Assembly (NCBI GenBank): GCA_016946835.1 | Contig: JACVTC010000292.1 | Span: 1 to 55,210 of the forward strand | Reading direction: 5' to 3' | Source: Neocallimastix lanati (nom. inval.) | Taxonomy: Eukaryota; Neocallimastigomycota; Neocallimastigomycetes; Neocallimastigales; Neocallimastigaceae | Length of the DNA stretch: 55,210 bases | Shown: piece after piece, positions 19,608 to 29,980 of the stretch | Position numbering within the stretch: position 1 is the first letter of the stretch | Layout of the letters: every line of letters starts with the position of its first letter | Translations under genes and position numbers: made by a program | The notes under the pieces: generated by a model | The model's input: the letters and a program-made list of their open reading frames with translations, nothing else | What the model was told of the DNA's origin: nothing | The model's database searches: none

Positions 19608-19673
19608 AAAAAAAATAATAATAAATAAAAATAAATTTTAAATTGAAATTACTTTTGAGATCACTTTATTTTT

Positions 19674-19712
<39 letters not shown>

Positions 19713-19836
19713 ATATCCAATATTATCAGAAACTTACATTTTTATTTGAAAATTTCAGTAATATTATTATAAATTAATAAAATATCCTTATTAATATCAA
19801 TTATTTCATCAATAATACATTTATATGAAAACAAGA

Positions 19837-19877
<41 letters not shown>

Positions 19878-20001
19878 ATTAAAATTATTTCATTTATTTT
19901 TTTTAATTTTTTTTATTATTATATTTTTATAAAAAAAAAAATTTTTTTATTATTAAAATTATTTCATTTATTTTTTAATTTTTTTTTTTTTTACTATATT
20001 T

Positions 20002-20044
<43 letters not shown>

Positions 20045-20138
20045 TTTAAATTTTAACAACCTTAAATTTATATTTTTCCTTATTATTATTATTTATTATT
20101 CTTTTCAGATATAAGTTATATCTTATGGGAGGAAAACT
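19608..20138 (+). other. Element B 3' untranslated region, homopolymers and PPT
   Basis: No gene. It contains several A runs of 30 or more (about 19679-19710, 19839-19874, 20007-20040) and T-rich stretches. The polypurine tract GGGAGGAAAA (20127-20136) ends 2 nt before the 3' LTR. Confidence 0.75.
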
Positions 20139-20773
20139 TGATAAATAATAATAATATATATTAAGAAATAGTAAAAGATTTTATAATATTTTAAATATTA
20201 AAATAATTAAATAGTAATAACTTAATAATAATCTTGTTCATAATATTAAATAATTATAATAATTTTTATTATTATAATAATATTATTTAATAATAATATT
20301 TATATACATTTGATTGGAAAATATAGTTACACCAACTATAATAATAATATAAATATAAAATTTTTTTATATGGAATAATTAGTTCTTTAGAAATTAATTT
20401 ATAAAATAATTATGAAATTTATTAAGAGAATTTATTTAGAAAAATAATGAATTTTAACAATTAAAAATATTTCTCAACGTTGTATAATCAACTATAAAAA
20501 TATTAAATAAAAATTATTATTATAACAAATATATAAAGTTATAAACTATATTATTTATATTATAGTATTTAACTATTTTAATTATTTATAAAAAGAATTA
20601 TAATATTTAATATATAGATTAAATATTATATAAATTTTTAATAAAACATTTTTTTTAAAATAATTAAGTAAATTTAAATATTAAATATCGGTAAAACTTG
20701 TTAAAATAAAACAAGGTAAAACGATATAAAATAAGTTTAAGAAAATAAAATAAATAATACCTTAAACTTATTA
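20139..20773 (+). repeat. Element B 3' LTR
   Basis: 635 bp starting TGATAAATAA and ending CTTATTA. The last A doubles as the first base of the agag repeat next to X1. Confidence 0.88.
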
Positions 20774-20776
20774 GAG

Positions 20777-21335
20777 TGGTACGTTATTTTTATATATTGT
20801 ACCTTTTATATGATTTGGGGAAAGCAAGTTGTAAAACTATAAAATAATATATTCTAATAAAAGAAATAAATAAAAAAATTATAACACAAAATTAATAATA
20901 AATTTTAATAAATAATAATGTGTTACTTTTAAGTCTTTATTTTATTTATAAGTTTTGTTCTTTAAATAAGTACATTTAAATTTATTATAACTTTATTATA
21001 TCTTTAAATTTATATTTTAATAATAATATTAACCAAAATATCCTAAATATTTATTCACCCGAATAAATATTTTATAATTCCTATTCTAACTATTATATTC
21101 TTTAAAGATATTAAATTATTAAGTTCCTCCTTTGTTAATATTTTATCTTTCACTTATTTTTATACTATAATTTATCTTAATTCTTATTGGTTATCTATTA
21201 ATTAAAATTATTTTTATTAATATTATATTTTTATATACTAATTAAACCTTATACCTATTATAATAAAATAACTAAAGAATTATTTATTTTCTTATATTTT
21301 TAATAATTTATTCTATTTTAGTGAGTAACGTACCA
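20777..21335 (+). mobile_element. X1: solo LTR-like element
   Basis: 559 bp with perfect 10-bp inverted termini TGGTACGTTA and TAACGTACCA, flanked by agag on both sides (20773-20776 and 21336-21339). A second 559-bp copy, nearly identical, is X2 (36353-36911). TG...CA ends, 4-bp duplications and a position among Ty3-type LTRs favour a solo LTR left after recombination. A MITE is the alternative. No coding capacity. Confidence 0.75.
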
Positions 21336-21339
21336 AGAG

Positions 21340-21997
21340 TGATACAGAACATTTAAAATATTCCATATCTAGTTATTTATTTATTTGGTCGTTTCTCTAG
21401 GGAATTATGACACAATAATATATTCTAATAAATATAAGAAAATAATTTATAATAATAATGTTTTATAATAATATTTTGTTCTTTATTTATTTTTATAATT
21501 TTACTCTTACATACATAATAATTTATTATTACATTCTCTTAATTTTATATAATTGTTAAAATAATTAATTAATATTATATTTTTATTAAACATATCTCTT
21601 TAACTATTAATTTCCTAATAACTTTATTTAAAAATACAATTTCATTATTAAATATATTTAACTATTAATATTTAAAATATATTTCCTGAATAAAATATAA
21701 TTATCAATATTTATAATATAATTCCTAAAACTATATAATTCTCAAAATAATATTTAAAATATAAAATAAAACTTATTAATAATAATGATGAATTAATTTA
21801 TTATCATAATAATAGAATCATTATTAATATAATTTATCTATTTTAATTATGATAAAAGAATTAACCATGCTTTTAAAAATAATTATTTGAATTAACTATA
21901 TATAAATTATTTTAATTATTATAACCAATAATATTTATACAATATTTCTAACCTAAATTTCTTACCTAAATCTTATTTTTATAGTGGTATCGTATCA
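21340..21997 (+). mobile_element. Y: solo LTR-like element
   Basis: 658 bp with inverted termini TGATAC and GTATCA. It is flanked by agag (21336-21339 and 21998-22001). The start TGATACAGAAC resembles the LTR starts of A (TAATACAGAAT) and C (TGATAAGAAT), so it is probably the solo LTR of a related Ty3-type family in plus orientation. Confidence 0.7.
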
Positions 21998-22001
21998 AGA
22001 G

Positions 22002-22240
22002 TGTTAAGGTTTTAGAGAATTAAATAAAAATAAAGTAAGAAACACAAATTTTATTTATTTATTTATTATTTTTATTTATAAATTTATTTGATTTTATTTT
22101 ATTTTATTTTATTTGATTTGATTTTATTTTATTTAATTTTTTTTTATAAAAACTATTAAATTTAAATTGAATTTTATAATTAGTTATATAAAATTTAATT
22201 ATAACAATATAAATAAAATACATTTATAATATTAATAAAA

Positions 22241-22287
<47 letters not shown>

Positions 22288-22785
22288 TTATTTATTTAAA
22301 AATATCTAAAATATTACTAATAAGAATTTATTTAATTGGCTATAATTTTTATTACAATCTGTTAAAATATTCAAATAAAAATAAAAATACTATTCTAATA
22401 TAAAGGTTTTTAATAAAATAAAATATTTTTCAATATAAAATAAAACATTTCGATATAAAATTTTATAATAAAAAGTTAAAATATAATATATAAATTTTTA
22501 ATTATCAATATATAAAAATATTATTAATATAAATTTTCATTATTAATATAAAAAAAAAATAAGATTTATTATTAATATTGCTAATATAAGTTTTAAATAT
22601 ATAAAAATATTACTTTTAATATAAGATTTAATATAAAAATCTAAAGTTTAATATAATTTTTGATTTAATTTTTGATCTTTGGATTTAAAAATTTATTAAA
22701 GTACAAAAATAATAATGTACACATAATGTATTAGAAATAAATCGTAGATTTAATTAAGAATGCATTATTTAGTACATTCTTATCA
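22002..22785 (-). repeat. Element C 3' LTR
   Basis: 784 bp, same length as the 5' LTR and very similar. It includes a T run of ~43 (near 22242-22285). Compared with D's 863-bp LTR it lacks about 110 bp containing TATAAATA; an ATTTT/GATTT-repeat stretch occupies that place. Confidence 0.92.
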
Positions 22786-22803
22786 AGATGCCCCGACGAA
22801 GAC
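22786..22803 (-). other. Element C polypurine tract region
   Basis: On the minus strand, GTCGGGGCATCT immediately precedes the 3' LTR. The same tract is found in D and, as GCGGGGGCATCT, in A. Confidence 0.65.
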
Positions 22804-25800
22804 TCAAGCTTCTCTGTAAGCGGAGTTAAACTTTACTAAATTTTTAAAGTGAACATTCCTATCGAGTTGCTTTCCAGTCTTCTGATCGATTAGGGTTGCC
22901 GTGTTGAATTGAATTTTTAAAATTTTAAATGGTCCATTGTAATATGGTTCTAGCTTAGTGCGGCTAAAGTTTCTAACAAGAACAAGATCACCAGCCTTTA
23001 ATTCTTTTCCCTTTTTCATACTTATTTGTTCTTCTCGTCTTGTTGCCCAATACTTGTTAGCATTCTTCACATTTTCGCATGCTTCTCTAGTCCATTGATA
23101 ATGACGAACAAATTTTTCCATTAAAATTTCATCATATGATTTACCTGCATTTTCAATTGTTCTTATGGCTATATCATAAGGCTGTTGGTCTTCTCTTCCA
23201 TATACTAATTCAAAACTAGAATGTCCAGTAGCTGTATTTTTGGTAGTTCGAAGTGCCCATAAAGCAGAAGGTAAAACTTCATCCCAATCTTGATTTTTCC
23301 TTCCTAATAAACGAAGTAATTTTCCAATTTCTTTATTTCGATTTTCAGTAAGGCCATTTGATTCAGGGTGGTAAGTAGCTACAAATTTAACATATACATC
23401 ATAAAAATCAAGAAAGATTTTAGTCATATCAGAAGTGAATTGGACTCCATTATCAGTAGTAATAACTTGAGGTACACCATGTCTTGCAAAAACGTTTATT
23501 AAAAATTTAATTATATCAGAGGAAGTTATGTTTTCAGTGGGTTCGGCTTCAACCCATTTGGTAAAGTAATCAACAGTTACTATAATATATTGATTATTAT
23601 TTCTTGTTTTTGGTAACGGTCCTATAATATCTAATCCTAAATGCACAAAGGGACCCTCCACTTTAGTTGGATGGTTTTCGGTTGGTTCTGGATATGGTTG
23701 AGGACGATTTAATTGGCATTTTTCACAATTACTAACAATTCTTTTGATATCTTTAATCATATGATTCCAATAAAAGTTTTTCTTAAGTCTTTGATATGTT
23801 TTGTAATATCCTTCGTGGCCAATATTATGAGCTTCTAAAATTAATTTAAACCTTTCATTTTCGTCCGTTATTAATTTTCTATAATTTCCATTGTCGATAA
23901 AGTAATCTTCACCATCAATAACAGTAAACTTTTCATTAATAAATTCCTTTATAACTTTAGATAATAATTCTTCATTATTTCCATCAGTAATTTTTGTTAA
24001 TAATATCTTTCTCTCTTCCTTACTTTTCATTCTTGAAAGAGCATCAGCTAACACATTCTTTTTGCCTGATTCATATTTTATATTAATTCCAAGCATACTA
24101 GCGGTTAGACACCATCTTGTTTGCCTTGCATTCAAAGGTTCTTTATTCTTAAATAAACCAACTAATGGTTTATGATCTGTGTAAATAGTTGTAGGTAGTG
24201 GATTTCCTTCAATATAAGATTTAAATTTAGTCATACAGTAAAACAAAGCGGTTCCTTCCAAATCGGTAATACCATAATTCTTTTCAGCTTTCTTTAAACT
24301 TCTACTTATAAAGTGTATTGGATGCTCCTTACCGGTTTCTTCTTCTTTTTGTAAAAGAACTCCACCAATTCCATTATACGAAGCATCAGTTCTAATGATA
24401 AAAGGTTTGTCAAATGACGGAAATTTTAGAATAGGTGCATTGATTAATTTTTCTTTTAGGAGTTCAAAGCTTTCTTGTTGTTCTTTATTCCATTCATATT
24501 TAGTATTCTTTTTCAATAATTTACATAAAGGTGAGGTAATTTGAGCATATTTAGGAATAAAGTCACGATAATATCCTACTGCTCCTAGAAATGATCTTAA
24601 TTCATGAATTGATGAAGGGGCTTCCCACTTCTTAATAGCTGTTATTTTACTTTCCATGGGACTTAATCCTTTAGTAGTAAGTTTGTGACCTAATACATCA
24701 ACTTCAGTTTGAAGAAAATGGCACTTTTCAATATTAATTTTTAACTTGTTTTCTTTAAATACTTCTAATACTTGTTTAATATGAATTAAATGTTCTTCGA
24801 TACTTTTTGAATAGATCAAAACATCATCAATAAATACGTAAACAAATTCACCAATAAAAGGGAATAAAATTTTATTCATTTCTCTTTGGAAGGTTGAGGG
24901 AGCTCCAGTAAGTCCAAAAGGCATAACCTTAAATTGATAATTTCCAAACTTAGTAGTGAAAGTGGTTACTTCAACGCTTTCTTCATCCATTAAGATTTGG
25001 TGAAAACCAGAAAATAAATCAAGAGTTGTAAATATTTTAGATCCTCCGAGACTATCAAAAATTTCATCTATATATGGAACTGAATAAGAATCTTTTTCTG
25101 TCATATCATTGACTTTTCGGTAGTCAATACACAAGCGCCACTTTCCATTGTGTTTTAGAATGAGTACTACTGGAGATGACCATTCTGAACAGGATGGTTC
25201 TATCAATCCTTTCTTAATAAGCTTTGTAAGTTCTTCTTTTAAGATATCTGATTTTAATTTAGTTAACCTATAACTTCTTAATTTTACTGGCTTTGCATTT
25301 GCTTTCAAACGGATCTTATGTGGTGAAAGTTTAGAAGGAGTTAGTTCTTCTGTTGAAGTGGCAACTATGTCAATCATTTCTTTGAGAATTTTAATAATTT
25401 GTTCTTTATAATCTTTATTTAAGGTACTTAAAAATTCATCACTCTCAATAAATTCCATTGGAGTTAATTCCTTTATAATTTCCTTTTCATTATTCGTTTC
25501 TTTAACTTTTCTAATAGTGCAAATTATACTTTCTTCATCATAATATTGATTATTTATTTTAGCTATTTCTTCGTATTCACTTTCTGACAAAAGTTTACAT
25601 AAACTGTTTAAGGTCGGATGAATAAATAAACAATGATCGATTTGAGTTTTAAAGTTTATTAACATATCATAAAATGAGTCTTCTTTCTCAATAATTCTAA
25701 AGTCCGCATTAAATTCATAATTATTAATTTTTACTGGTAATTGAACAATAATTCCTTCCGAGTATTCTTCATCTTGTGTTGCTAGTTGGATTCTTCCACG

Positions 25801-26808
25801 ACTTTTTCCAACTGTTTCATATTCACCAGGTAATTTATCAAAATACTGCTTAGTAACGATGCTTAGGTTACTACAAGAATCAATTAAAAGTTTTCCTAGT
25901 ACTCCGTCAACACTTGCATCAACCATTGCTAAGTCTTCTTCGGCTACTTCATTACTTTTACTTATGTAGCTATGATCATAGTTATTCACTAATAAAGTTC
26001 GTGCTATTACATTGTCTACAGTTCCAATTATTTTAGATTTTTCTAACTTTAAACCTTGAGTTAATTGTGAACGAATTTTCGGACATGCATTCAAGAGTTG
26101 ACCTATCGTAATACTGGATTTAAGATTATTTAAATCATCCATAATATTGTAAGGTTCTTTATTATTCATCATTTTGATATTCCTTTTTACTAACTGAGTA
26201 TTTTCATTATTAGTTTCTTTAGTTTTTGTTGAAATTAATTTTTCCAAAGTATTAGTTTTATTTTGTTGATTATCTTTATTCATTTCTATATCTTCTATTT
26301 CATTATCGATTACAAGTATATCTTCAGATTCAACTTTTTTCTTTCCTTTTGATGAATAATTGTTGTTTTCTTCTTTACTTTCTCTTACTCTTGTTATATT
26401 TCTTAATTCCTTTTCTTTTTGTTTTTCTTTGTTAATATTTGGTTGAGTTAAAATTGAAGGAAGTATTTGATTTTTATAAACTTTATTTGGTTTATTATGT
26501 AGCTCATTTTCTTTCTTCTTTCTTAAAGCAGGAGTTGCGAAAGGACGTGGATTATCTTTTAAACTTTTATGTACTTTCTTGGAATTATTTTCTTCCTTTT
26601 CGCTGTTATTATCATTCATTTTTCTTTTTATAGCATTTATAATGATATTATCCTCACTTTCAGTTGTGTCACTAAAATCAGATTCTTCAGATTCTTTATT
26701 AAAGGAATTATTATCAATTGGGGTATTCTTGGTAAAAGTATTATTTTGTAAATTATTTAATGAAGCTATTGTTTTGTCATTGGGAGTGCTTCTGCTCCCA
26801 TTTAGAAG
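22804..26808 (-). CDS. pol: Pol of element C (PR-RT-RNase H-IN), -1 frame
   Basis: The frame is open from the slippery site at 26808 and ends 18 nt before the 3' LTR region. From the ATG at 26619: a Lys/Glu-rich N-terminus; protease LLIDSCSNLS with Cys in place of the usual Gly (about 244-253); RT with GKWRLCIDYRKVN and VFIDDVLIYS; RNase H with IIRTDASYNG and TDHKPLVG; and integrase with HNIGHEGYYKT, CEKCQ, LGLDIIGP, TTDNGVQFTS and NGLTENRN. No chromodomain. It is nearly identical to the D protein, with a handful of substitutions and 5 extra codons in the frameshift-only segment. It appears catalytically complete apart from the odd protease triad. The short distance to the LTR leaves room only for the PPT. 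Confidence 0.94.
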   Translation of the reverse strand, partial: LLNGSRSTPNDKTIASLNNLQNNTFTKNTPIDNNSFNKESEESDFSDTTESEDNIIINAIKRKMNDNNSEKEENNSKKVHKSLKDNPRPFATPALRKKKENELHNKPNKVYKNQILPSILTQPNINKEKQKEKELRNITRVRESKEENNNYSSKGKKKVESEDILVIDNEIEDIEMNKDNQQNKTNTLEKLISTKTKETNNENTQLVKRNIKMMNNKEPYNIMDDLNNLKSSITIGQLLNACPKIRSQLTQGLKLEKSKIIGTVDNVIARTLLVNNYDHSYISKSNEVAEEDLAMVDASVDGVLGKLLIDSCSNLSIVTKQYFDKLPGEYETVGKSRGRIQLATQDEEYSEGIIVQLPVKINNYEFNADFRIIEKEDSFYDMLINFKTQIDHCLFIHPTLNSLCKLLSESEYEEIAKINNQYYDEESIICTIRKVKETNNEKEIIKELTPMEFIESDEFLSTLNKDYKEQIIKILKEMIDIVATSTEELTPSKLSPHKIRLKANAKPVKLRSYRLTKLKSDILKEELTKLIKKGLIEPSCSEWSSPVVLILKHNGKWRLCIDYRKVNDMTEKDSYSVPYIDEIFDSLGGSKIFTTLDLFSGFHQILMDEESVEVTTFTTKFGNYQFKVMPFGLTGAPSTFQREMNKILFPFIGEFVYVFIDDVLIYSKSIEEHLIHIKQVLEVFKENKLKINIEKCHFLQTEVDVLGHKLTTKGLSPMESKITAIKKWEAPSSIHELRSFLGAVGYYRDFIPKYAQITSPLCKLLKKNTKYEWNKEQQESFELLKEKLINAPILKFPSFDKPFIIRTDASYNGIGGVLLQKEEETGKEHPIHFISRSLKKAEKNYGITDLEGTALFYCMTKFKSYIEGNPLPTTIYTDHKPLVGLFKNKEPLNARQTRWCLTASMLGINIKYESGKKNVLADALSRMKSKEERKILLTKITDGNNEELLSKVIKEFINEKFTVIDGEDYFIDNGNYRKLITDENERFKLILEAHNIGHEGYYKTYQRLKKNFYWNHMIKDIKRIVSNCEKCQLNRPQPYPEPTENHPTKVEGPFVHLGLDIIGPLPKTRNNNQYIIVTVDYFTKWVEAEPTENITSSDIIKFLINVFARHGVPQVITTDNGVQFTSDMTKIFLDFYDVYVKFVATYHPESNGLTENRNKEIGKLLRLLGRKNQDWDEVLPSALWALRTTKNTATGHSSFELVYGREDQQPYDIAIRTIENAGKSYDEILMEKFVRHYQWTREACENVKNANKYWATRREEQISMKKGKELKAGDLVLVRNFSRTKLEPYYNGPFKILKIQFNTATLIDQKTGKQLDRNVHFKNLVKFNSAYREA

Positions 26809-26814
26809 TTTAAA
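26781..26814 (-). promoter_or_regulatory. -1 ribosomal frameshift signal, element C
   Basis: On the minus strand TTTAAAC (26814-26808) is in gag phase. A 7-nt spacer with the stop follows, then TGGGAG, an 8-nt loop CAGAAGCA and CTCCCA (26800-26781). Identical to D. Confidence 0.88.
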
Positions 26815-27713
26815 GACTTTTTGGAATATATTTCTTTTTTATTTTTTTCCATAATCTTATTTAATTGAGGGCAATAGTATGAGTAATGACCTTCTTCCTT
26901 ACAGAAGAAGCAAGTTTTAACAGATAAATTTCTCATTTTCTGGGTTGATTCTTCTATAATATCTTGAGGTTTCGGTTTATTATTTGTTTGACTTGTTTGG
27001 AAAGTTTCGTTTCTTCTTTTAGGATAAAGTCTTGAAGTAGTACTGTTTTGATTATTTTGATTATGCTGGGAATTATTAACATTATAGGTATTAATATTAT
27101 TGTTCCTTACAGAAAGTCTATCTACTTTCTCGGCAATTTTGAAAGCTTTCTCCATACTTATATCATCTTTAAGGGATAATTTCTTCCAGGCTTCATAATT
27201 ATTTTGAATAGAATCAATATAATCTAGTACACCAATGCGCTTTCTTCTCTTTTTATCAAGTTTAGTGTACAAAGTTCTATATCTTACATTAAAGTCTTTA
27301 ATCTTTTCGTTTCTTTTAATTCGCATTGCACGAAGTTCTTTAAGAAGTAAATTTTGGTCTTCTTTAATACCGTAAAAATTTTCAAGACTTGAAATAATTT
27401 TTCCAAGAGAAGGAAATTTAATATCATCATCAACATTTTCTTCTTCATCATCTTCTTCTTCTTCATCTGATGAATCATCACTTTCATCATCACTATCTTC
27501 TCCCAAATCTTCAATAACGCGTTGTACTTCACCAGAGCTGGTAAGTAAACAAGCATTAAATATTGTTTCTGGATCTGTAATACCTTGTATCTTGATCCAA
27601 AGTTTTAATTCAGTAGCCCAGGACTTAATATCTAAATTGTCCTTGCTAAGTTTCACAATATCTCTTAATTCTTTTTTCAATTCTTTAAAGCTCAAAGTTG
27701 TTTCCTTGGACAT
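26802..27713 (-). CDS. gag: Gag of element C (Ty3/gypsy)
   Basis: 303 aa from ATG 27713 (MSKETTLSFKELKKE); the longer frame to 27779 starts at a doubtful upstream codon inside the leader. A Gag core with WATELKLWIKIQG and LLKELRAMRIKRNEKIKDFN is followed by a strongly acidic segment (Asp/Glu run near residues 80-105), an Asn/Gln-rich linker and a CCHC zinc knuckle in TCFFCKEEGHYSYYC. It ends SLNF at the frameshift site. Closely matches D and is related to A. Confidence 0.9.
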   Translation of the reverse strand: MSKETTLSFKELKKELRDIVKLSKDNLDIKSWATELKLWIKIQGITDPETIFNACLLTSSGEVQRVIEDLGEDSDDESDDSSDEEEEDDEEENVDDDIKFPSLGKIISSLENFYGIKEDQNLLLKELRAMRIKRNEKIKDFNVRYRTLYTKLDKKRRKRIGVLDYIDSIQNNYEAWKKLSLKDDISMEKAFKIAEKVDRLSVRNNNINTYNVNNSQHNQNNQNSTTSRLYPKRRNETFQTSQTNNKPKPQDIIEESTQKMRNLSVKTCFFCKEEGHYSYYCPQLNKIMEKNKKEIYSKKSLNF

Positions 27714-27879
27714 TTTGTTTAAATATTTCTTGTTGTATATTAATGAGGTGATTAAATAAGAATAAATTTGGAAATACAACTTTAAAAATATAGTTTAATA
27801 GGTAATTTAATATCGAATCAATTTTTAAAACAATATATTTTAGTAACTTTTGAAAATAATAATTTTATTTGCTTTCTTT

Positions 27880-28085
27880 AGTAGATATAAGCTCGAAATC
27901 CTTATCGACAACTTAGTAGAAATTATAAAGCACGAGGTTCTTTTCGACTACTTTATTAAGAATAATTTTAAGTTCGAAATCTTTATCGACAACTTAATAG
28001 AATAATTTTAAGTTCGAAATCTTTATCGACAACTCAATAGAATATTTTTCAAGCTCGAAACCTTTATCGACCACTTGAATTTTGT
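27880..28085 (-). repeat. Tandem hairpin repeats in element C leader (5 units)
   Basis: ~41-bp units with core TCGATAAAGATTTCGA (minus strand), some diverged. Each can fold because AAGTT and TCGA on the left pair with TCGA and ACTT on the right. Five cores are visible here and seven in D, so copy number varies between nearly identical elements. Confidence 0.75.
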
Positions 28086-28244
28086 AATTTAGTATATTTG
28101 TAGTAATAAATTTAGAAGCAAAGTTTTATTTATTATTTTCACCTTTCAAAAATTTTTCTTTTTAAACGATAAATATTGTATTGTTATAGCTAATAAAATT
28201 ATTAATTAATTATAATTATTAAATACAAAAAAATAATCTTTATT

Positions 28245-28407
28245 GTCGTACAATCTGATAGTACACACTGTCTGACGTGCAGCTTACCTAATGGTGTCAT
28301 GCCACGCGTGTGCCACGATTACTATATTCAATATAAAATATAGCAGTTCAGAGCCTACTAGCCCAATTACTATGTAGGATAAACTTAATCCGATAATCTA
28401 TGTACGG
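28245..28407 (-). ncRNA. Conserved structured leader block, element C
   Basis: Homologous to 1910-2077 (A) and 48381-48543 (D). The stem CTATATT and AATATAG around loop TTATATTG lies at 28343-28322. Compared with A, both sides of one base pair have changed. The small hairpin further on is ACC ATTA GGT here, and longer in A. Confidence 0.7.
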
Positions 28408-28659
28408 AATAAAAAAAAATTTTAAAAGTATTCAATAATATTTTTATTAACTAATAAAAATTAACTAAAAACACAATATTTTCAAAGTAAATTAAGATTC
28501 TATTACAGGAATTATATAACAAATAAAGTACCAGTAATAAAAAAAAATAAAAAAAATTTAAATGGCGAAGTTAGCCAAAGTCTGATACTTTATATAATAA
28601 AGTGCCTTATAACTAGCACAAAGAAAAGTAAAAAAAATATATATAAAAAAAACAATCTT

Positions 28660-28980
28660 ACGCCTTCGGTGACGTAAGCTCCTTATTCGCCAGTGCTTGG
28701 AAAGTACCCGCACCTTCGTGTGTTGAAACGTTGAAGGCTGAACTATTATTACCGGGTCGGTAACCAAATACCTTCGTCTACTTTCCAATTAATCTCCAAA
28801 TTAACTACTATTCAATAACCTACTATGAATAGAGTTAATTTGTTGCTATCTGAGAATACACTGTGTATGAGCTCTATCCGCTCCTTGTTATAATTTTACA
28901 AAATTTGTTTTTTTTTTTTTTTTTGAATCTTAATTTTACTTATTTAAAAAAAATTTTTTTTTATATATATATCAAACAAG
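28660..28980 (-). ncRNA. Structured leader region, element C
   Basis: Same as 47900-48135 in D on the opposite strand: GC-richer than its surroundings, with several strong hairpins. It is absent from the shorter leader of A. A 76-codon ORF across it is identical in C and D but starts at a non-ATG codon and is probably not a gene. Confidence 0.55.
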
Positions 28981-29084
28981 CGCCATAGGTTAATCAAAGG
29001 ATTAACGACTTACTTGTTTATCAATATAAAATAAAAAAAAATTAAAAAAAAATCTATGTTATTTACTATTATTTCTATTTAATT

Positions 29085-29101
29085 CCCCGATATCTCCACC
29101 A
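29085..29101 (-). other. Element C primer-binding site (tRNA-type)
   Basis: On the minus strand TGGTGGAGATATCGGGG lies 6 nt after the 5' LTR. Identical to A and D. Confidence 0.78.
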
Positions 29102-29107
29102 TATAAA

Positions 29108-29346
29108 TGTTAAGGTTTTAGAGAATTAAATAAAAATAAAGTAAGAAACACAAATTTTATTTATTTATTTATTATTTTTATTTATAAATTTATTTGATTT
29201 TATTTTATTTTATTTTATTTGATTTGATTTTATTTTATTTAATTTTTTTTTATAAAAACTATTAAATTTAAATTGAATTTTATAATTAGTTATATAAAAT
29301 TTAATTATAACAATATAAATAAAATACATTTATAATATTAATAAAA

Positions 29347-29393
<47 letters not shown>

Positions 29394-29891
29394 TTATTTA
29401 TTTAAAAATATCTAAAATATTACTAATAAGAATTTATTTAATTGGCTATAATTTTTATTACAATCTGTTAAAATATTCAAATAAAAATAAAAATACTATT
29501 CTAATATAAAGGTTTTTAATAAAATAAAATATTTTTCAATATAAAATAAAACATTTCGATATAAAATTTTATAATAAAAAGTTAAAATATAATATATAAA
29601 TTTTTAATTATCAATATATAAAAATATTATTAATATAAATTTTCATTATTAATATAAAAAAAAAATAAGATTTATTATTAATATTGCTAATATAAGTTTT
29701 AAATATATAAAAATATTACTTTTAATATAAGATTTAATATAAAAATCTAAAGTTTAATATAATTTTTGATTTAATTTTTGATCTTTGGATTTAAAAATTT
29801 ATTAAAGTACAAAAATAATAATGTACACATAATGTATTAGAAATAAATCGTAGATTTAATTAAGAATGCATTATTTAGTACATTCTTATCA
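29108..29891 (-). repeat. Element C 5' LTR
   Basis: 784 bp, matching 22002-22785, with the same TATA-segment loss. Its outer end adjoins agag and then the E LTR. Confidence 0.92.
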
Positions 29892-29907
29892 AGAGTTAGT
29901 AAAAAAT

Positions 29908-29980
29908 GTTGTTGTAGTCTGGTGGTAATACACCATGACATTGAAGCCGAACTTCTTAGGTTCGACTCACACCCTTTCCC
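29908..29980 (+). other. tRNA-like Pol III module in element E 5' LTR
   Basis: A-box-like TAGTCTGGTGG (29915-29925) fits TRGYNNARNNGG except for one G. B-box-like GGTTCGACTCA (29959-29969) lies at normal tRNA distance: if A-box T is tRNA position 8, the TTC is position 54 exactly. Acceptor, anticodon and T stems do not pair, so it is not a working tRNA. C, Y, X1 and B are all stacked just upstream. It is retained in both E LTRs and, diverged, in G. Confidence 0.65.

Larger units (their letters stand above)
13881..20773 (+). mobile_element. Element B: Ty3/gypsy retrotransposon, 5' LTR cut by G
   Basis: The LTRs are 13881-14503 and 20139-20773. The shared ~620 bp appears identical, so B is young. 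The 3' copy has 12 extra bases at its start (TGATAAATAATA) that the 5' copy lacks, and the LTR start of G abuts exactly there. gag, a frameshift cassette and pol are all open. The right end joins gag(t), the hotspot in the E 5' LTR. The matching left flank is expected beyond G, outside the window. Confidence 0.88.
22002..29891 (-). mobile_element. Element C: complete Ty3/gypsy retrotransposon
   Basis: Two 784-bp LTRs (29108-29891 as 5', 22002-22785 as 3') start TGATAAG and end TTAACA. The perfect 4-bp target duplication agag lies at 21998-22001 and 29892-29895. Primer site, structured leader, gag, frameshift signal, pol and PPT are all present and open. It is nearly identical to D except for a shorter LTR without the TATA segment, fewer leader repeats and scattered substitutions. 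Its 5' end lies 16 nt upstream of the tRNA-like module of the E 5' LTR. Confidence 0.95.

Noticed and set aside
20777-21335. X1/X2 as MITEs (DNA transposons) because of 10-bp inverted ends
   Set aside because: TG...CA ends, 4-bp duplications and exact use of the same target as LTR elements favour solo LTRs; kept as the alternative.
29908-29980. Genuine tRNA gene in the E LTR
   Set aside because: Acceptor, anticodon and T stems do not pair and both E LTRs carry it; only A- and B-box-like sequences are kept.
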